Below, one piece after another: positions 1-9,100 of a DNA stretch of 17,155 nucleotides (the stretch's first letter is position 1; the number at the start of each line of letters is the position of its first letter). A program made the position numbers and the translations under genes. The DNA is taken from NCBI GenBank assembly GCA_003833135.1, contig QZLH01000257.1, forward strand, positions 13,664 through 30,818, written 5' to 3'. This DNA is from Oehlia diaphana. Its lineage: Eukaryota; Glomeromycota; Glomeromycetes; Glomerales; Glomeraceae. The notes below the pieces were generated by a model, which was not told the origin of the DNA, did no database searches, and saw only the letters and a program-made list of their open reading frames with translations.

Positions 1-250
1 GACCGTTTTTCTGACTGTTTAACCGACCGTTTAACCGACCGTTTAACCGATAACTTTTTTCTTTTTAACGAATTTTAATCAAGAAAAAACGTTAAAAAGT
101 GTAATTTAATCAAAAAAAATGGTATTTAACTTTTTTATTGATTAAGTTCGTAAAAAAAGTGTTATTTGGCTAAATAATCGGTTAAACGGTCGGTTAAACG
201 GTCGGTCAAACGGTCGGTCAAACTGGTCGGTTAAATGGTCGGTCAGAAGC
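1..250. repeat. Large inverted repeat of 12-bp ACCGTTTAACCG units
   Basis: The left arm (1-50) holds about four units of the type GACCGTTTAACC. The right arm (178-247) holds six units of the complementary type GGTTAAACGGTC, with single-base variation. The AT-rich spacer is itself roughly self-complementary: AACTTTTTTCTTTTTAACG on the left pairs imperfectly with the stretch ending TTCGTAAAAAAAGTGTTA. The whole block could fold into one hairpin of about 240 nt. The window begins inside the structure, so its left end is not visible. It resembles the terminal region of a foldback or miniature transposon, but no target duplication can be defined here. Confidence 0.75.
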
Positions 251-258
251 CTTTGACT

Positions 259-306
259 GACCGATATCGGTCACAGTTATAACCGGTCATGACCGGTGTA
301 ATGCCG
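259..306. repeat. Cluster of perfect palindromes GACCGATATCGGTC and ACCGGTCATGACCGGT
   Basis: Two exact palindromes follow the inverted repeat directly, at 259-272 (14 bp) and 282-297 (16 bp). The stretch CGGTCAC..T.AT.ACCGG..TGTAAT.CC at 268-305 recurs in inverted orientation at 871-898. The two may therefore be matching ends of one larger element. Confidence 0.6.
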
Positions 307-416
307 TAGTATACATAGTAAATTTATTAATTATGTGGCGCAGTTTTATATTTAAGATTACTGTATAAATTTTATTTTGTTTAATTTAGTTAGTTTAGTT
401 TATTTTATCACGTGAG

Positions 417-568
417 TCCGAAATGACTCTAAACTATTGGTATAAATATGGACCAATTAAGGTCCGCAATGACGTTAAACTATGGGATGATCAATGATCA
501 ACAATATTAAGTATTACAGTAGATCATGAATTATTAAGTATCGGGTAAATTATTAAGTATCGGGTAAA
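417..568. repeat. Short direct repeats, with a perfect hairpin between the first pair
   Basis: Two small duplications lie in otherwise featureless AT-rich DNA. A 24-bp motif, TCCG.AATGAC..TAAACTAT.GG, occurs at 417-440 and 463-486. Between them GGACC-AATTAA-GGTCC (450-465) forms a perfect hairpin. A 19-bp unit, TTATTAAGTATCGGGTAAA, is exactly duplicated at 531-549 and 550-568. No gene is recognised from 310 to 1047. Confidence 0.7.
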
Positions 569-841
569 TTATTTACTAGAATTATTATGAAACTTGTTGG
601 AAAATTATGATTTTGAAATTATCCGGATCTACAAGGTTATTCATAAACAAATATAAAAGGAAGTGAAATGTGACTTCCCCAAAAGAATAACTCGAAAAAT
701 GGGAATTAAAATTATTAAAGAATGGATAAATATATTAATCGAATTTTCATACTAATATTTATTTTATACATATTATTAAACCAAGCATATTATTGTATTT
801 ATTTATATTATTAATAAAGAATGACGTTTGTTAATATCTAA

Positions 842-908
842 GGTGGCAACGTGACTTATCACGGGCTTAGGTATTACACCGGTTAATGACCGTGACCGTT
901 GCCATCCC
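842..908. repeat. Foldback end: GGTGGCAACG ... CGTTGCCATCCC
   Basis: GGTGGCAACG at 842-851 pairs with CGTTGCCATCC at 897-907. The interior contains GTATTACACCGGTTAATGAC, which matches the reverse complement of the palindrome cluster near 268-305. Together they look like the two ends of a degraded foldback or TIR element of about 640 bp or more, possibly including the hairpin at 1-250. No open reading frame for a transposase is visible between them. Confidence 0.45.
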
Positions 909-1047
909 TACTTAGTACCAAAACAATCTATTTTTGGCGGAATAGATCATTTGATGTCACGTGACTAAATTTCTCATTTTTTTAATTTCATAGTTAAATT
1001 ACATCTTTTCCTTCTGTAAACCTACCAATTATTTTGGTCTTTTGTTG

Positions 1048-1829
1048 CTAATTTAATATTGTTTCTCTATTTTTGTTATTTTCGTTAATTTTTAATTTTT
1101 TTCTTTTATTTTCTACCTTTTTATCTTCACTTTCCATATCACTATCTTTAAACTTTTTAACTCTTTTATCAGATTTTTTAATACCTAAACTCTGTTCTAT
1201 TTCATTAACTCCATTACACCTTTTAATCCAAAATTCCTTTTTTAACTTTGAGGCCGTATTAAATTTACAATTATAAACTCCTCTGATCAATTCCCAATAT
1301 TTCTCTTTTCCAACTAATACTTCTGACTTATCGTATAAAATTTTCAAAAAGATAAAATTTATGTTCTGTAATAATTTGATTTTTTCGTGCTTTTCTTCAT
1401 TCAATAAAATTTCTTCTAAATCATTAATCGAACGTTCCAGAACTTCTTTAATAGTTGATTCATTCTTTTCACTGATTCATATATGTTCCCAAGTTTCAAC
1501 TCCGTTCTTACACCTAATGCATTGATCTGTTTCTATCTTGTTCACATCTCTTTTAAATAAAACCTCATACGTCGGCAAATCCTTTAAAAAATTTTTAATT
1601 TTATAAGAATGCTCCCATACATCTTCGTTATCAGTTTCCCAGCCATGATGTAAAATTATTTCGATTACTAATAAACTATAACATCCTATTCCAATCGAAT
1701 TCACCTTTGTAATTATTAAAAAAAAGAGATCTTACTATTAAGCATTTCATTTTTCCAAATTAATTCAGAACATTTTTTACGCCACACTCTAAGCCCTCCA
1801 GGAATTAAAATTTGAAGTTTATTAATTTA
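1048..1829 (-). pseudogene. Non-LTR (LINE-type) retrotransposon ORF2 C-terminal remnant
   Basis: A degraded minus-strand coding segment. Translated pieces, in order, are ...KLQILIPGGLRVWRKKC... (about 1826-1735, ending in a stop at 1734-1732); a segment from about 1731 running through GWETDNEDVWEH and CIRCKNGVETWEHI to an in-frame TGA at 1477-1479; and, 24 codons on in the same frame, a lysine-rich tail ending at 1048. The CxxC-x6-ETWEH arrangement is the zinc-finger-like C-terminus I associate with Glomeromycotina LINE-like ORFs. The TGA sits where WEHIW would be expected, suggesting TGG to TGA decay, and the next codons read ISEKNE, so a fourth Cys or His ligand is lost. A frameshift lies in the T-run near 1720-1730. 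No reverse transcriptase core is present, consistent with severe truncation. The TE origin is fairly likely; the exact clade is not determined. Confidence 0.6.
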
Positions 1830-2977
1830 GTTTTCACTTTTATTAATCTATAAATGTGACGACGGACCAGAAATAATTTAATTACTAATATTATAAATCA
1901 TAACTGCTTACTAACATTTTCACTTGAATTCTATTATAAAGAATTACATTTTGACTATGGAGGCGCTAGGTAAAATTATAATAAAATACTTTGCATAACG
2001 TATGTAATAATATGATCCAGTAAATTTTTGCTCAATATCAATTTACAATAATGAATTAAAGTTTATACATTGGAAATCTATTGAGCATTATTTTAAATAC
2101 ATAATTTTAAGATTGGTTACTGGACAAGTATCATTATTTGAAAACAATTTTTTTTAGAAATTTGTTATTTGTGCCAATGAATAAATTATTACCGTTTATT
2201 TCTAGGAATGCATGAATCAGCACATAATATCCATCTTCAGTTTCAATAAATTTTTGAGAATAACTAGATTTTTTTTTTTAATTTTTTTGATAATCAAAAC
2301 TTGGTAAATCAAAAAATTTGATGTTTTTGAAGACGTGAAAATAAATTTATTTTTATTTTCATTCACGTGATATAATTATGTTTAGATTTTGCCGCAGGCG
2401 CAGTAATGTTGTAAGATCGATCAGCAATGTCACTAGCCGCAAAGTTTACTGCACCTTCAAAAATTTCTACTCTACGTCTCTACGTCATCTTTCATGAATG
2501 CGCAGTAATCTTAACGAAACTTTTTTAATTTTTTCTTTAAATATGGACCGGATATTTGAAAACTAGTTCGCAAATTACCAAAAGATTAATTAAAAAATTA
2601 TAATAAATAAAGATAAATACAATATACTATAAATATAATTTATGAAAAGACATACGACATTAAATTTAATTCGATGAACTTTTTTATTACTTTTAATATT
2701 TACCATATTATATGACGTATTATCAATTTGTAACAATTATAATTCATATAATTCATATACTTATACATATACAATATATATATACATATGAAAATTAAAA
2801 AAAAATAAAATAAAATAACTAAAAGAAAATAAAATTTTTCGTGTCAAACCTAACGCTACTTACTATGAATTAAAAAATTTTTTTAATATGATTTAATTCT
2901 TGTACAAAAATATTTAAAATATTTAAAACGGATTTCTGCGATTATGATCAAAAGTAATTATGATTTTTGCGTTACGC
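1830..2977. other. Intergenic AT-rich stretch with a hairpin around a CACGTG site
   Basis: No coding region is supported. An imperfect hairpin lies at 2333-2368, where ACGTGAAAATAAA pairs with TTTATTTTCATTCACGT. Two instances of the word GCGCAGTAAT (near 2400 and 2500) recur elsewhere in the window. An AT/ATAC microsatellite-like stretch lies near 2750-2790. The part at 2390-2520 is noticeably less AT-rich than its surroundings but has no convincing frame. Confidence 0.5.
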
Positions 2978-3746
2978 CTAAAATAGAGAGAAATTATAAT
3001 TATTAAATAATAATGATAGGAATACTTTCAATGTTGACACAATAAAGTATGCATACTTTGTATCCATTGTTCCTCCGACACTAAAAAAGGCTCCGTTATT
3101 GTATGTAGGCCACTCATTTTGACCTGCATTTCTTTTATGCAATTCCTTGTACATGGCATACTTTTCTTCTAGAGACTTATCTTTAAGTGGATGTTTTTCA
3201 TATTCAAGGACATCGATACCTATTGAATTATTTTTTCCGTTTAATTTTACCTAAGCATATAAATAATGAATTAACTATTGTTCAAGCGTAACATATTCAA
3301 TAGTTGAAAATAATAAACCGTCCGATAATTACTTACTTTCCATGTAACTATAAGATATAAAGGACTCCCATTTGATCCTTTTTGCCCAAAGATTTCATAT
3401 GTTATCATTCCTTGTGAAGTGAACTTACCGAGTTTAGCAAAGAATTTTCTACAGAATGTGTGTATTAAAAAAATATATTGTTTAAATGAACACTCTTATT
3501 TATTACGAAAATCTGTAACTTTTCTTACGATGATTTTGGTGGCTCTCCTGGGTTTATAGTCCAGTCCAGTGGGTTTTCTATTTCTCCAGGTGAGAAAATT
3601 TCAGGGGCGATAAGTCTCATTTCTCTATGTTTGTTATTAATTGTAACGGTTGCACTTGTTTTAAAACCTTTGAATTTCTTCGCAAATTGTTCTAAGAAAA
3701 CGAGAACTAATGGGATAGCAGTTTTAGCGAGTACGAGTTCCGACAT
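2978..3746 (-). CDS. Actinoporin/cytolysin-like protein (three exons, 200 aa)
   Basis: Exons 3529-3746, 3337-3448 and 2978-3250 join in frame through two introns (GTAAGA...GTAG, 78 nt; GTAAGT...TTAG, 86 nt) to give 200 residues ending in TAG. The start is the only ATG, opening MSELVLAKTAIP; the frame extends a few codons upstream but with no further ATG. Residues 1-25 form a hydrophobic then basic segment that could be an amphipathic helix, with no clear secretion signal. The rest looks beta-rich (YLIVTWKVKL near 104-113, GIDVLEYE near 121-128), followed by MYKELHKR (143-150) and NEWPTYNNG (155-163). The order of these elements and the length resemble the sea-anemone actinoporin family (mature length about 175-180 aa), whose beta-sandwich fold is shared with fungal fruit-body lectins. 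Family members bind sphingomyelin membranes and form pores. Pore activity here is only inferred; a lectin-like or lineage-specific role is possible. The gene appears intact. Confidence 0.6.
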
Positions 3747-3816
3747 TATTAGTATTATTTTATTCAAGGAAATTTCTAATTTTCAGATATTCAAGAAAAG
3801 AGAGATTACTATACAG

Positions 3817-3824
3817 TATATATA
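3817..3824 (-). promoter_or_regulatory. Probable TATA box of the actinoporin-like gene
   Basis: TATATATA reads within ACTGTATATATACTGTATAG on the minus strand, about 70-78 nt upstream of the ATG. The site is nearly palindromic. In such AT-rich DNA this is suggestive rather than proven. Confidence 0.35.
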
Positions 3825-4150
3825 CAGTCCGTATCCACATAATCAAATGTTACAATAACATAAAAACAGTCCATATCGGGAAATTTTGAAAGAAATGACT
3901 TTCGCAATATCAATTCCGATTTTTATGTAGGTTCACATTTTTGACGTCGCACAATAACATAATTTTTACAAAAAAATCACATCATAATGATTAACAAATA
4001 AAACAAATAAAACATTTTAATACTTTAGAACATGAACGAATAACTCTTAGATTTCTTTTGCTCTTTTCTTTAAAATTAGATTCAAATTTTAATATTAAAT
4101 AGTATAATTTTACAATTGATAATAATTAATTCGCATTTTAACTATCACGC

Positions 4151-4227
4151 TACTGCGTATTAAGCAATCACGCCATTTTAGACGAAATCCGTTATTTTTT
4201 AAAAAAAAAGATTTGCTTAATACAGGA
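4151..4227. repeat. Inverted repeat TACTGCGTATTAAGCAATC / GATTTGCTTAATACAGGA
   Basis: The arms 4151-4169 and 4210-4227 are imperfectly complementary, and the loop contains a T-run followed by an A-run that can also pair. The core TACTGCGTATTAAGC resembles the TTACTGCGCATTAAGC word in the arms of the element at 10112-10257, so this may be a degraded relative. Confidence 0.5.
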
Positions 4228-4416
4228 ACGAGTGTTTCAAAGTTCGGTGGCTTTAATTTGATTTATTCCCTTTTCAGAAATGATTTTCATGCAAAACTTG
4301 TAATGGTGCGCATGATTTTCAAAATTTTGGATACAGAAACAATTATTTATGGTTTTTTTTACAGTACACAACATCATTTCAAGACCATATTTGTAAATTT
4401 CATTCAAAAATATTAA

Positions 4417-4536
4417 AAAATTAATAATTTTCGTTTTACAAAATTAATAATTTTTCGTTTTACAAAATTAATAATTTTTCGTTTTACAAAATTAATAATT
4501 TTTTTCGTTTTACAAAATTAATAATTTTTCGTTTTA
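4417..4536. repeat. Five-copy minisatellite, 23-26 bp unit
   Basis: The unit AAAATTAATAATTTTTCGTTTTAC is repeated at 4417-4439, 4440-4463, 4464-4487, 4488-4513 and 4514-4536. Units differ mainly in the length of the internal T-run (4 to 7 T), and the last loses its final C. The neighbouring interval (3860-5059) shows no supported gene. Confidence 0.9.
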
Positions 4537-4960
4537 TATAAACATGTATCGAACGGTCAACGGTATCGAGACGATCAAATTAAAAGTAATCCATTAATCA
4601 AAATTCATTTTTAACGTTAAAACATTTAATTTTTTTGAAGATGAGAAATGGTAATACACGCAACTATCACACTTTCAAAAGTGATAATAAAGAGGTTATT
4701 ATATTTGTGATATTGTACTTGCATAGATACTACAATACTACATGCGAATAATGTAAATGATTTTAATATTATTATAATTTATAAATTTATTTATTTTATT
4801 TTATTTTTTTTTTTGTAACGAAAAAGTGACTTTACTTTTTTTTGGGAAATTCTAGTTTTTCGCATTTTTCGCAAATATAATATATTTTCTTTAATATTTA
4901 TAAATGAAAAATTCATTTCACTAAACGCCAATATTTATACTATGTATAATATATAAGAAT

Positions 4961-5278
4961 GGAACTCGGTGGATTCCGAATCTACATAATGTCATTAATG
5001 TGGATTTCGGATGAATATTCCGTCTCCACATAAATTGTTTATTAATAAAATGCAAAACACTACATTGGATCCCAGATGTATTCAAGATATTTATTAGCCA
5101 AATCGTCATAAAGTTTTTTTTTTAAAAAAGAAAGAAAATATTCTTCTGGTTTGACATGGAAAGAAATTATGTACCAAACTTCCATTACAGTAAAATAATT
5201 TGGATCGCATGATATTCTATTTCCCACGACTTGATATGAAGATCTGACACCACGTGAATTCGGAATATACCGGGTTCC
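4961..5278. repeat. Imperfect inverted pair GGAAC.CGGT..ATTCCGAAT
   Basis: The left copy at 4961-4981 and the right copy at 5258-5278 are reverse complements at 18 of 21 positions. Inside, ATTCCGAATCTACAT and ATGTGGATTTCGGAT (about 4973-5010) form a second nested inverted repeat. This is compatible with a foldback element of about 320 bp. No target duplication was found. Confidence 0.4.
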
Positions 5279-5280
5279 AC
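5060..5280 (-). pseudogene. Orphan exon-like ORF (72 aa), unknown product
   Basis: Directly after a good 3' splice site (CTGTAG at 5286-5281) a frame runs 73 codons on the minus strand to a TAG at 5060-5062. It starts in split-codon phase. The peptide reads GGTRYIPNSRGVRSSYQVVG, then CDPNYFTVMEVWYI, and ends with YLEYIWDPM; its composition looks protein-like rather than like AT-noise. No upstream exon with a matching donor was found between 5287 and 5450, and I do not recognise the family. It may be the last exon of a lost gene or a chance ORF. The first 21 bases of the exon recur inverted at 4961-4981 (18 of 21 matching), which hints that a repeat element covers it. Confidence 0.3.
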
Positions 5281-5516
5281 CTACAGCAACATGTATTATA
5301 AACGAAAAAAAATTTATCTTTAATAACCTGATTTCTTTAATCCTCTTTACTGAATTATAAACACTCCAAAAATATACCGGAAAAATTAATTGATTAAAAA
5401 GAAAAATATTTTATTTATTTTAAGTTTATTTAAAATTTAAAATTTTGTTTTCGTATTAGAAAAAAAAATAATGTATTGTTATTAAATATATATTTCTTAA
5501 AAAAATTCCGTATTTC

Positions 5517-5598
5517 AAAAAAAAAAAAAAAAAATATTTTCTTAGAAATCATTTATCGAAATTCTTGCACATAATTAGAACGAATTATGTAATTTAAA

Positions 5599-5629
<31 letters not shown>
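5517..5629. repeat. A18 and T27 homopolymer tracts
   Basis: A run of 18 A (5517-5534) is followed 68 bases later by a run of 27 T (5603-5629). They could pair into a hairpin. The interval 5287-6218 otherwise shows no recognised gene. Tract lengths may be unreliable because of sequencing or assembly slippage. Confidence 0.8.
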
Positions 5630-6218
5630 GAAATAATTCGCGTGAATTCTAATTTAAAAAATATCAGGTTTATCGATATGGCAAAAAGAGTACGATACAC
5701 TGTAAATCCATTATAATCAAAATTTCAAAAAAGTTATTATATGTATTATATGACAAAAATAATATATTAGTTTTGGCTTTTCCAACTTTAAGATATTAGA
5801 AAATAAATTTGACAATACATTTTTGCGATTTCGATAAATGAGTGTTGAAATATTTTCTGATTATATCAGTCAACTTCAGCACTTCAGCCGGAATCAAAGT
5901 TTTTATAATTCTGACCAAAATTAAGAACCATTGCTCCAATTTTATTGGTTCTCGAACAATTTTGATTAAGATCATGTTTGATCCGATATAGCGAATATCC
6001 GTTATGTCGTTATGTCCGAATAAAATTCTGATAATATAATTTTAGAAATATAGTATTATATCATAGTTGTAGAAAACAATTTAGTAATTTTCAAATTATA
6101 TAAATTTTATATTTGTTGGAAAAAAAAAATTTTGAAAATTTTAATTGAACGAATGAAATTTATATTTAAATTATTTACGTCTAAACTTTATATATTCTTT
6201 ACGAAAACTTAATTCCTC

Positions 6219-6276
6219 AATATGCAGTAACTGCATATTTACTAACAATGTAGTAACAATGCAGTTACTGCATATT
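6219..6276. repeat. Pair of GCAGTAACTGC palindromes in inverted arrangement
   Basis: AATATGCAGT-A-ACTGCATATT (6219-6239) is a perfect palindrome around one central base. A second copy, ATGCAGT-T-ACTGCAT (6259-6273), lies 19 bases on. The two blocks are also inverted copies of each other (about 19 of 21). The core GCAGTTACTGC is shared with the right arm of the element at 10112-10257. Confidence 0.65.
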
Positions 6277-6458
6277 AAGAATCGTATTTCCATAAACAGA
6301 TAAAGGCTTTCTATCGAAATTTTCCTATAAAGATTGTTTTCTTTTTATTAAAAAACAAAAACTAAGGCATAAAATATTTATATTAAATGCAAAAATACTT
6401 AATGAAAAGAAATAATTAATTAATTAAAAAAAAAAATATTGATGTATATTTTTCACAA

Positions 6459-8369
6459 TTATTTTCTTTTTTCAAAAATAATTCCAGCATCGCTTGGACG
6501 TTTTAATGAACCAAATATCTTTGGTCCCTCAATTTTACCACTTTCAGTACGTAAATTATATTTCAATATAATATTATGTAAAAAGAATTTAATTTCATTT
6601 ACAGCAAGTTGTCTTCCAGGACATCTAAATAATAATTTAACGATAATTAGGTTATTTTATATTTGCAAAAAATATTTTTTTAAAAAAATAAATTTAAATT
6701 AAATGATACGTACGCGTGTTTACCACCTCCAAATATAACAAAGTTTTTACCGATTTTTGAAGCCGAAGCATTAGTATCTACATGTCTGAATGGTTCAAAT
6801 GATTTTGGATTTGGTCCTTGTAACGATTCATCCAAGTAAACATCATCAACATAAAGAAAGACTGAACGATTTTTTGGTACTTGTAATCCATTAGAGAACG
6901 TATAATCTTTTAATGCAATATGTGGAATTGTTGCAAAACCATCAGATAATCTTAAAGTCTCTCTAACAAAACTGTCTAATTTTTTCATATTATTAAGTGC
7001 TTCAAATGGAAGTAAACCATTTTCATCTGCTTCTTTTTGAACTTCTAATTGTTCTTCATATAATTCTTGTACATATTCAGGTCGGGATGCTAAATTCATC
7101 ATAGCATGTGTACAACTATTTGATGTCGTATGAATCGATACGAAAATAAATAAACATAATTTATCTGATATTTCTTCATAATTAATATTATTAGGATCAA
7201 AACTTTCTTCTTCCATAATATCTTGAATGAAATCATCAGGACGTTTCCAAGAATCTCCATATTTTTCTTTCTCTTGTAATCGTTTAGTAATTTGATTTTT
7301 AAGGTGTTTAACAAGTACCTTTCGATGTTTAACTGCTGGATTATGTAATTCAAAACTTAATAAAATATGCTTGATGAAATATTGAAGTCCTGGATAGATA
7401 AAATCAAGAAACGGTGGAATTCTCATAATTTTGACTGCATCAGTCGTAAATTCTGAAAATGTACTTATAACTTCATCATATTGTGATTCCTCCTTTATAA
7501 AAGAAATATATAAAAATGTAAATTTATAAATTTTTCCGAAACAAAAAAAATATATATATATAATTATAAATATACTTACTTCACCAACAAACATATTTGC
7601 AATTGGATTAGCAATAATTCTAGTCATCAAAGGATATATATTTTTAATAACTTTTGGTTCATCACAATCACCGATATATCTTTGAGTGGCTAAATTGAGA
7701 CATTTTTGCATACGTCCAGTATAAAATTTTAGTTTATTTATGATAGATTCTTTAAGTACTTTTGTCGAATTTGTAAATTTATTTAAACTTTTAAGCAATG
7801 AAGATAATGGTAAAACTTTTTCGAATGCTAGTCCAAAATCAAATGAATCATCTCTTGTTAATACTTCTTGTATATGTTCTTTTCCTATAAGATCGTAAAA
7901 GAAATTTATTAATTCGATTATAAAAAGTTGTTTGTTTTATCGTTGATTTATCATAAAATGCCAAATATCTTACCAACAAATGTATTTATTTCACCCCAAA
8001 TATATAAACTGAAAATATCACCGTACTAATACAATAATTGAAAGTTTAATTAACGTTAATTAAATTTTTTGACGCCAAAAAATTCGTAAGTCTACAAAAT
8101 TTAACAAACCTCTTTTCTACATTGTTTAAGGAATTCTTCACTATTGGTCACAAAATCATGAGTATGTCCAATAATCGGATATTTATAACGAACGAGTGGT
8201 GGCATATCCTAAAAATATATAAAATAAATAAAATAAATTAAAAAAAAAAAAATAAAATAAAATAAAATAAATTCGATAATTTTTATCATACCAATTTTGG
8301 ATCACGCATACGCTTCAAAACGTAAAGCGTTACCAATAGAACAGATCCTAAAATAATCGTTTGATACAT
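6459..8369 (-). CDS. Cytochrome P450 monooxygenase (six exons, 492 aa)
   Basis: A heme-thiolate monooxygenase, probably on the ER membrane. Exons are 8292-8369, 8110-8208, 7974-8025, 7580-7884, 6714-7492 and 6459-6624; all five introns are GT-AG and the frame is continuous. Residues 4-18 form a membrane anchor after the ATG, followed by PP and PIIGHTHDF. The I-helix reads FVSIHTTS (HTT at 299-301) instead of the usual AGxDT; IHTT is a variant I know from fungal CYP68 and ent-kaurene-oxidase-type enzymes. The K-helix ExxR is RETLR (E356, R359), the PERF region is FEPFRH (410-415), and the heme loop FGGGKHACPGRQ carries the proximal Cys at 439. Length is normal for the superfamily and no break is seen. 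Intron 4 (7493-7579, 87 nt) has no stop and keeps the frame, and intron 5 splits the codon just before the heme cysteine. Substrate is unknown; terpenoid, steroid or fatty-acid oxidation are possible. No biosynthetic cluster surrounds it. Confidence 0.92.
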
Positions 8370-8449
8370 TTTTTTTTCTTTTTTTTTAAAAAAAAAAGAT
8401 ATTTAGAAAGAGATTAATTTTTTTTTTTTTTAAACAAAAATGATACACG

Positions 8450-8460
8450 CTTTTATATAT
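8450..8460 (-). promoter_or_regulatory. Probable TATA box of the P450 gene
   Basis: ATATATAAAAG on the minus strand lies about 81-91 nt upstream of the ATG, followed by a T/A-rich leader. A CACGTG E-box at 8669-8674 lies about 300 nt upstream of the start and could be a bHLH-factor site. Both assignments rest on motif and position only. Confidence 0.45.
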
Positions 8461-8753
8461 TTGATGTTGAATTTTATCATCAAATGACGCAGTAATTTCT
8501 CATTACTAAATGAGAAACTAAAAATAAACGCCAAGTAAAAAAGTAAACGTTTTTATTTGTAAATATAAGGAATAATTAATGTTTCGCATATTGATTCACT
8601 AACTCCTAAATACGGAGCAGATTTTTCTATATTTGGATATTTCAGGCCGAAATTTATCCGTTGTTAACCACGTGATTATATAAGAAGTATTATGACCTAA
8701 ATTGAATTGGTTTTATTTCCCAAATCCGGTAAGTAAAAAAGTGCTGCGAAATT

Positions 8754-8767
8754 TGCGGATCCCCGCA
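8754..8767. repeat. Short GC palindrome TGCGGATCCCCGCA
   Basis: Five-base arms TGCGG/CCGCA enclose ATCC. The site stands out as GC-rich in AT-rich surroundings. Function is unknown. Confidence 0.4.
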
Positions 8768-8834
8768 TGAATTTGATCCAATAACATTCAGTTATCCAGA
8801 ATATTATAGAGTATATTAGTATAAAGATAGAAAA

Positions 8835-9100
8835 AAGCTCGAGACAATGGGGACAAATCTGCGCCTATTTCAACATGATAACCGCTTATTATTATGCTAC
8901 TTTTAGAATTAATATAAAAGCGTTTAATTTATGCATCAAATCTTTTATTACCTTTTTACTGTATGTACCAAGAAATTTATTTTTTAATATAGTAAATACA
9001 CTAAACTATACGTTTATTAAATGCTAAATGTTATATCATAAATGTTAAATATGCGGTAAATTTTGTTAAAAATAGGCACAGATTTGTCTGCTCTAGCTTA
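8835..9100. mobile_element. Degraded inverted-repeat (MITE-like) element, about 265 bp
   Basis: Arms of about 50 bp at 8835-8887 and 9050-9100 are imperfect inverted copies. The best block, GACAAATCTGCGCCTATTT at 8852-8870, matches 9070-9088 at 18 of 19 positions, and AGCT and ACCGC words flank it on both sides in the expected order. There is an indel between the AGCT(C/A)GAG end and the GACAAATC block. The AT-rich interior has no ORF. No target duplication could be recognised, so the superfamily is undetermined. Confidence 0.6.

Noticed and set aside
1073..1276. Plus-strand ORF rich in Leu/Ser/Phe
   Set aside because: Antisense of the lysine-rich tail of the LINE remnant; low-complexity translation of pyrimidine-rich DNA.
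3631..3858. Plus-strand ORF opposite the actinoporin-like exon 1
   Set aside because: Shadow of the minus-strand gene, which has consistent splice sites and family-like features.
4213..4416. Plus-strand ORF of 67 codons
   Set aside because: No early ATG, no recognisable motif, and it overlaps a hairpin and the start of a minisatellite.
4417..4536. CRISPR-like array
   Set aside because: Units are head-to-tail without spacers; this is a minisatellite.
6439..6702. Plus-strand ORF opposite the last P450 exon
   Set aside because: It is the antisense of exon 6 and intron 5; the minus strand carries the heme motif and splice sites.
7099..7353. Second minus-strand ORF inside the P450
   Set aside because: It is an alternative frame of exon 5, which is fully explained by the P450 reading frame.
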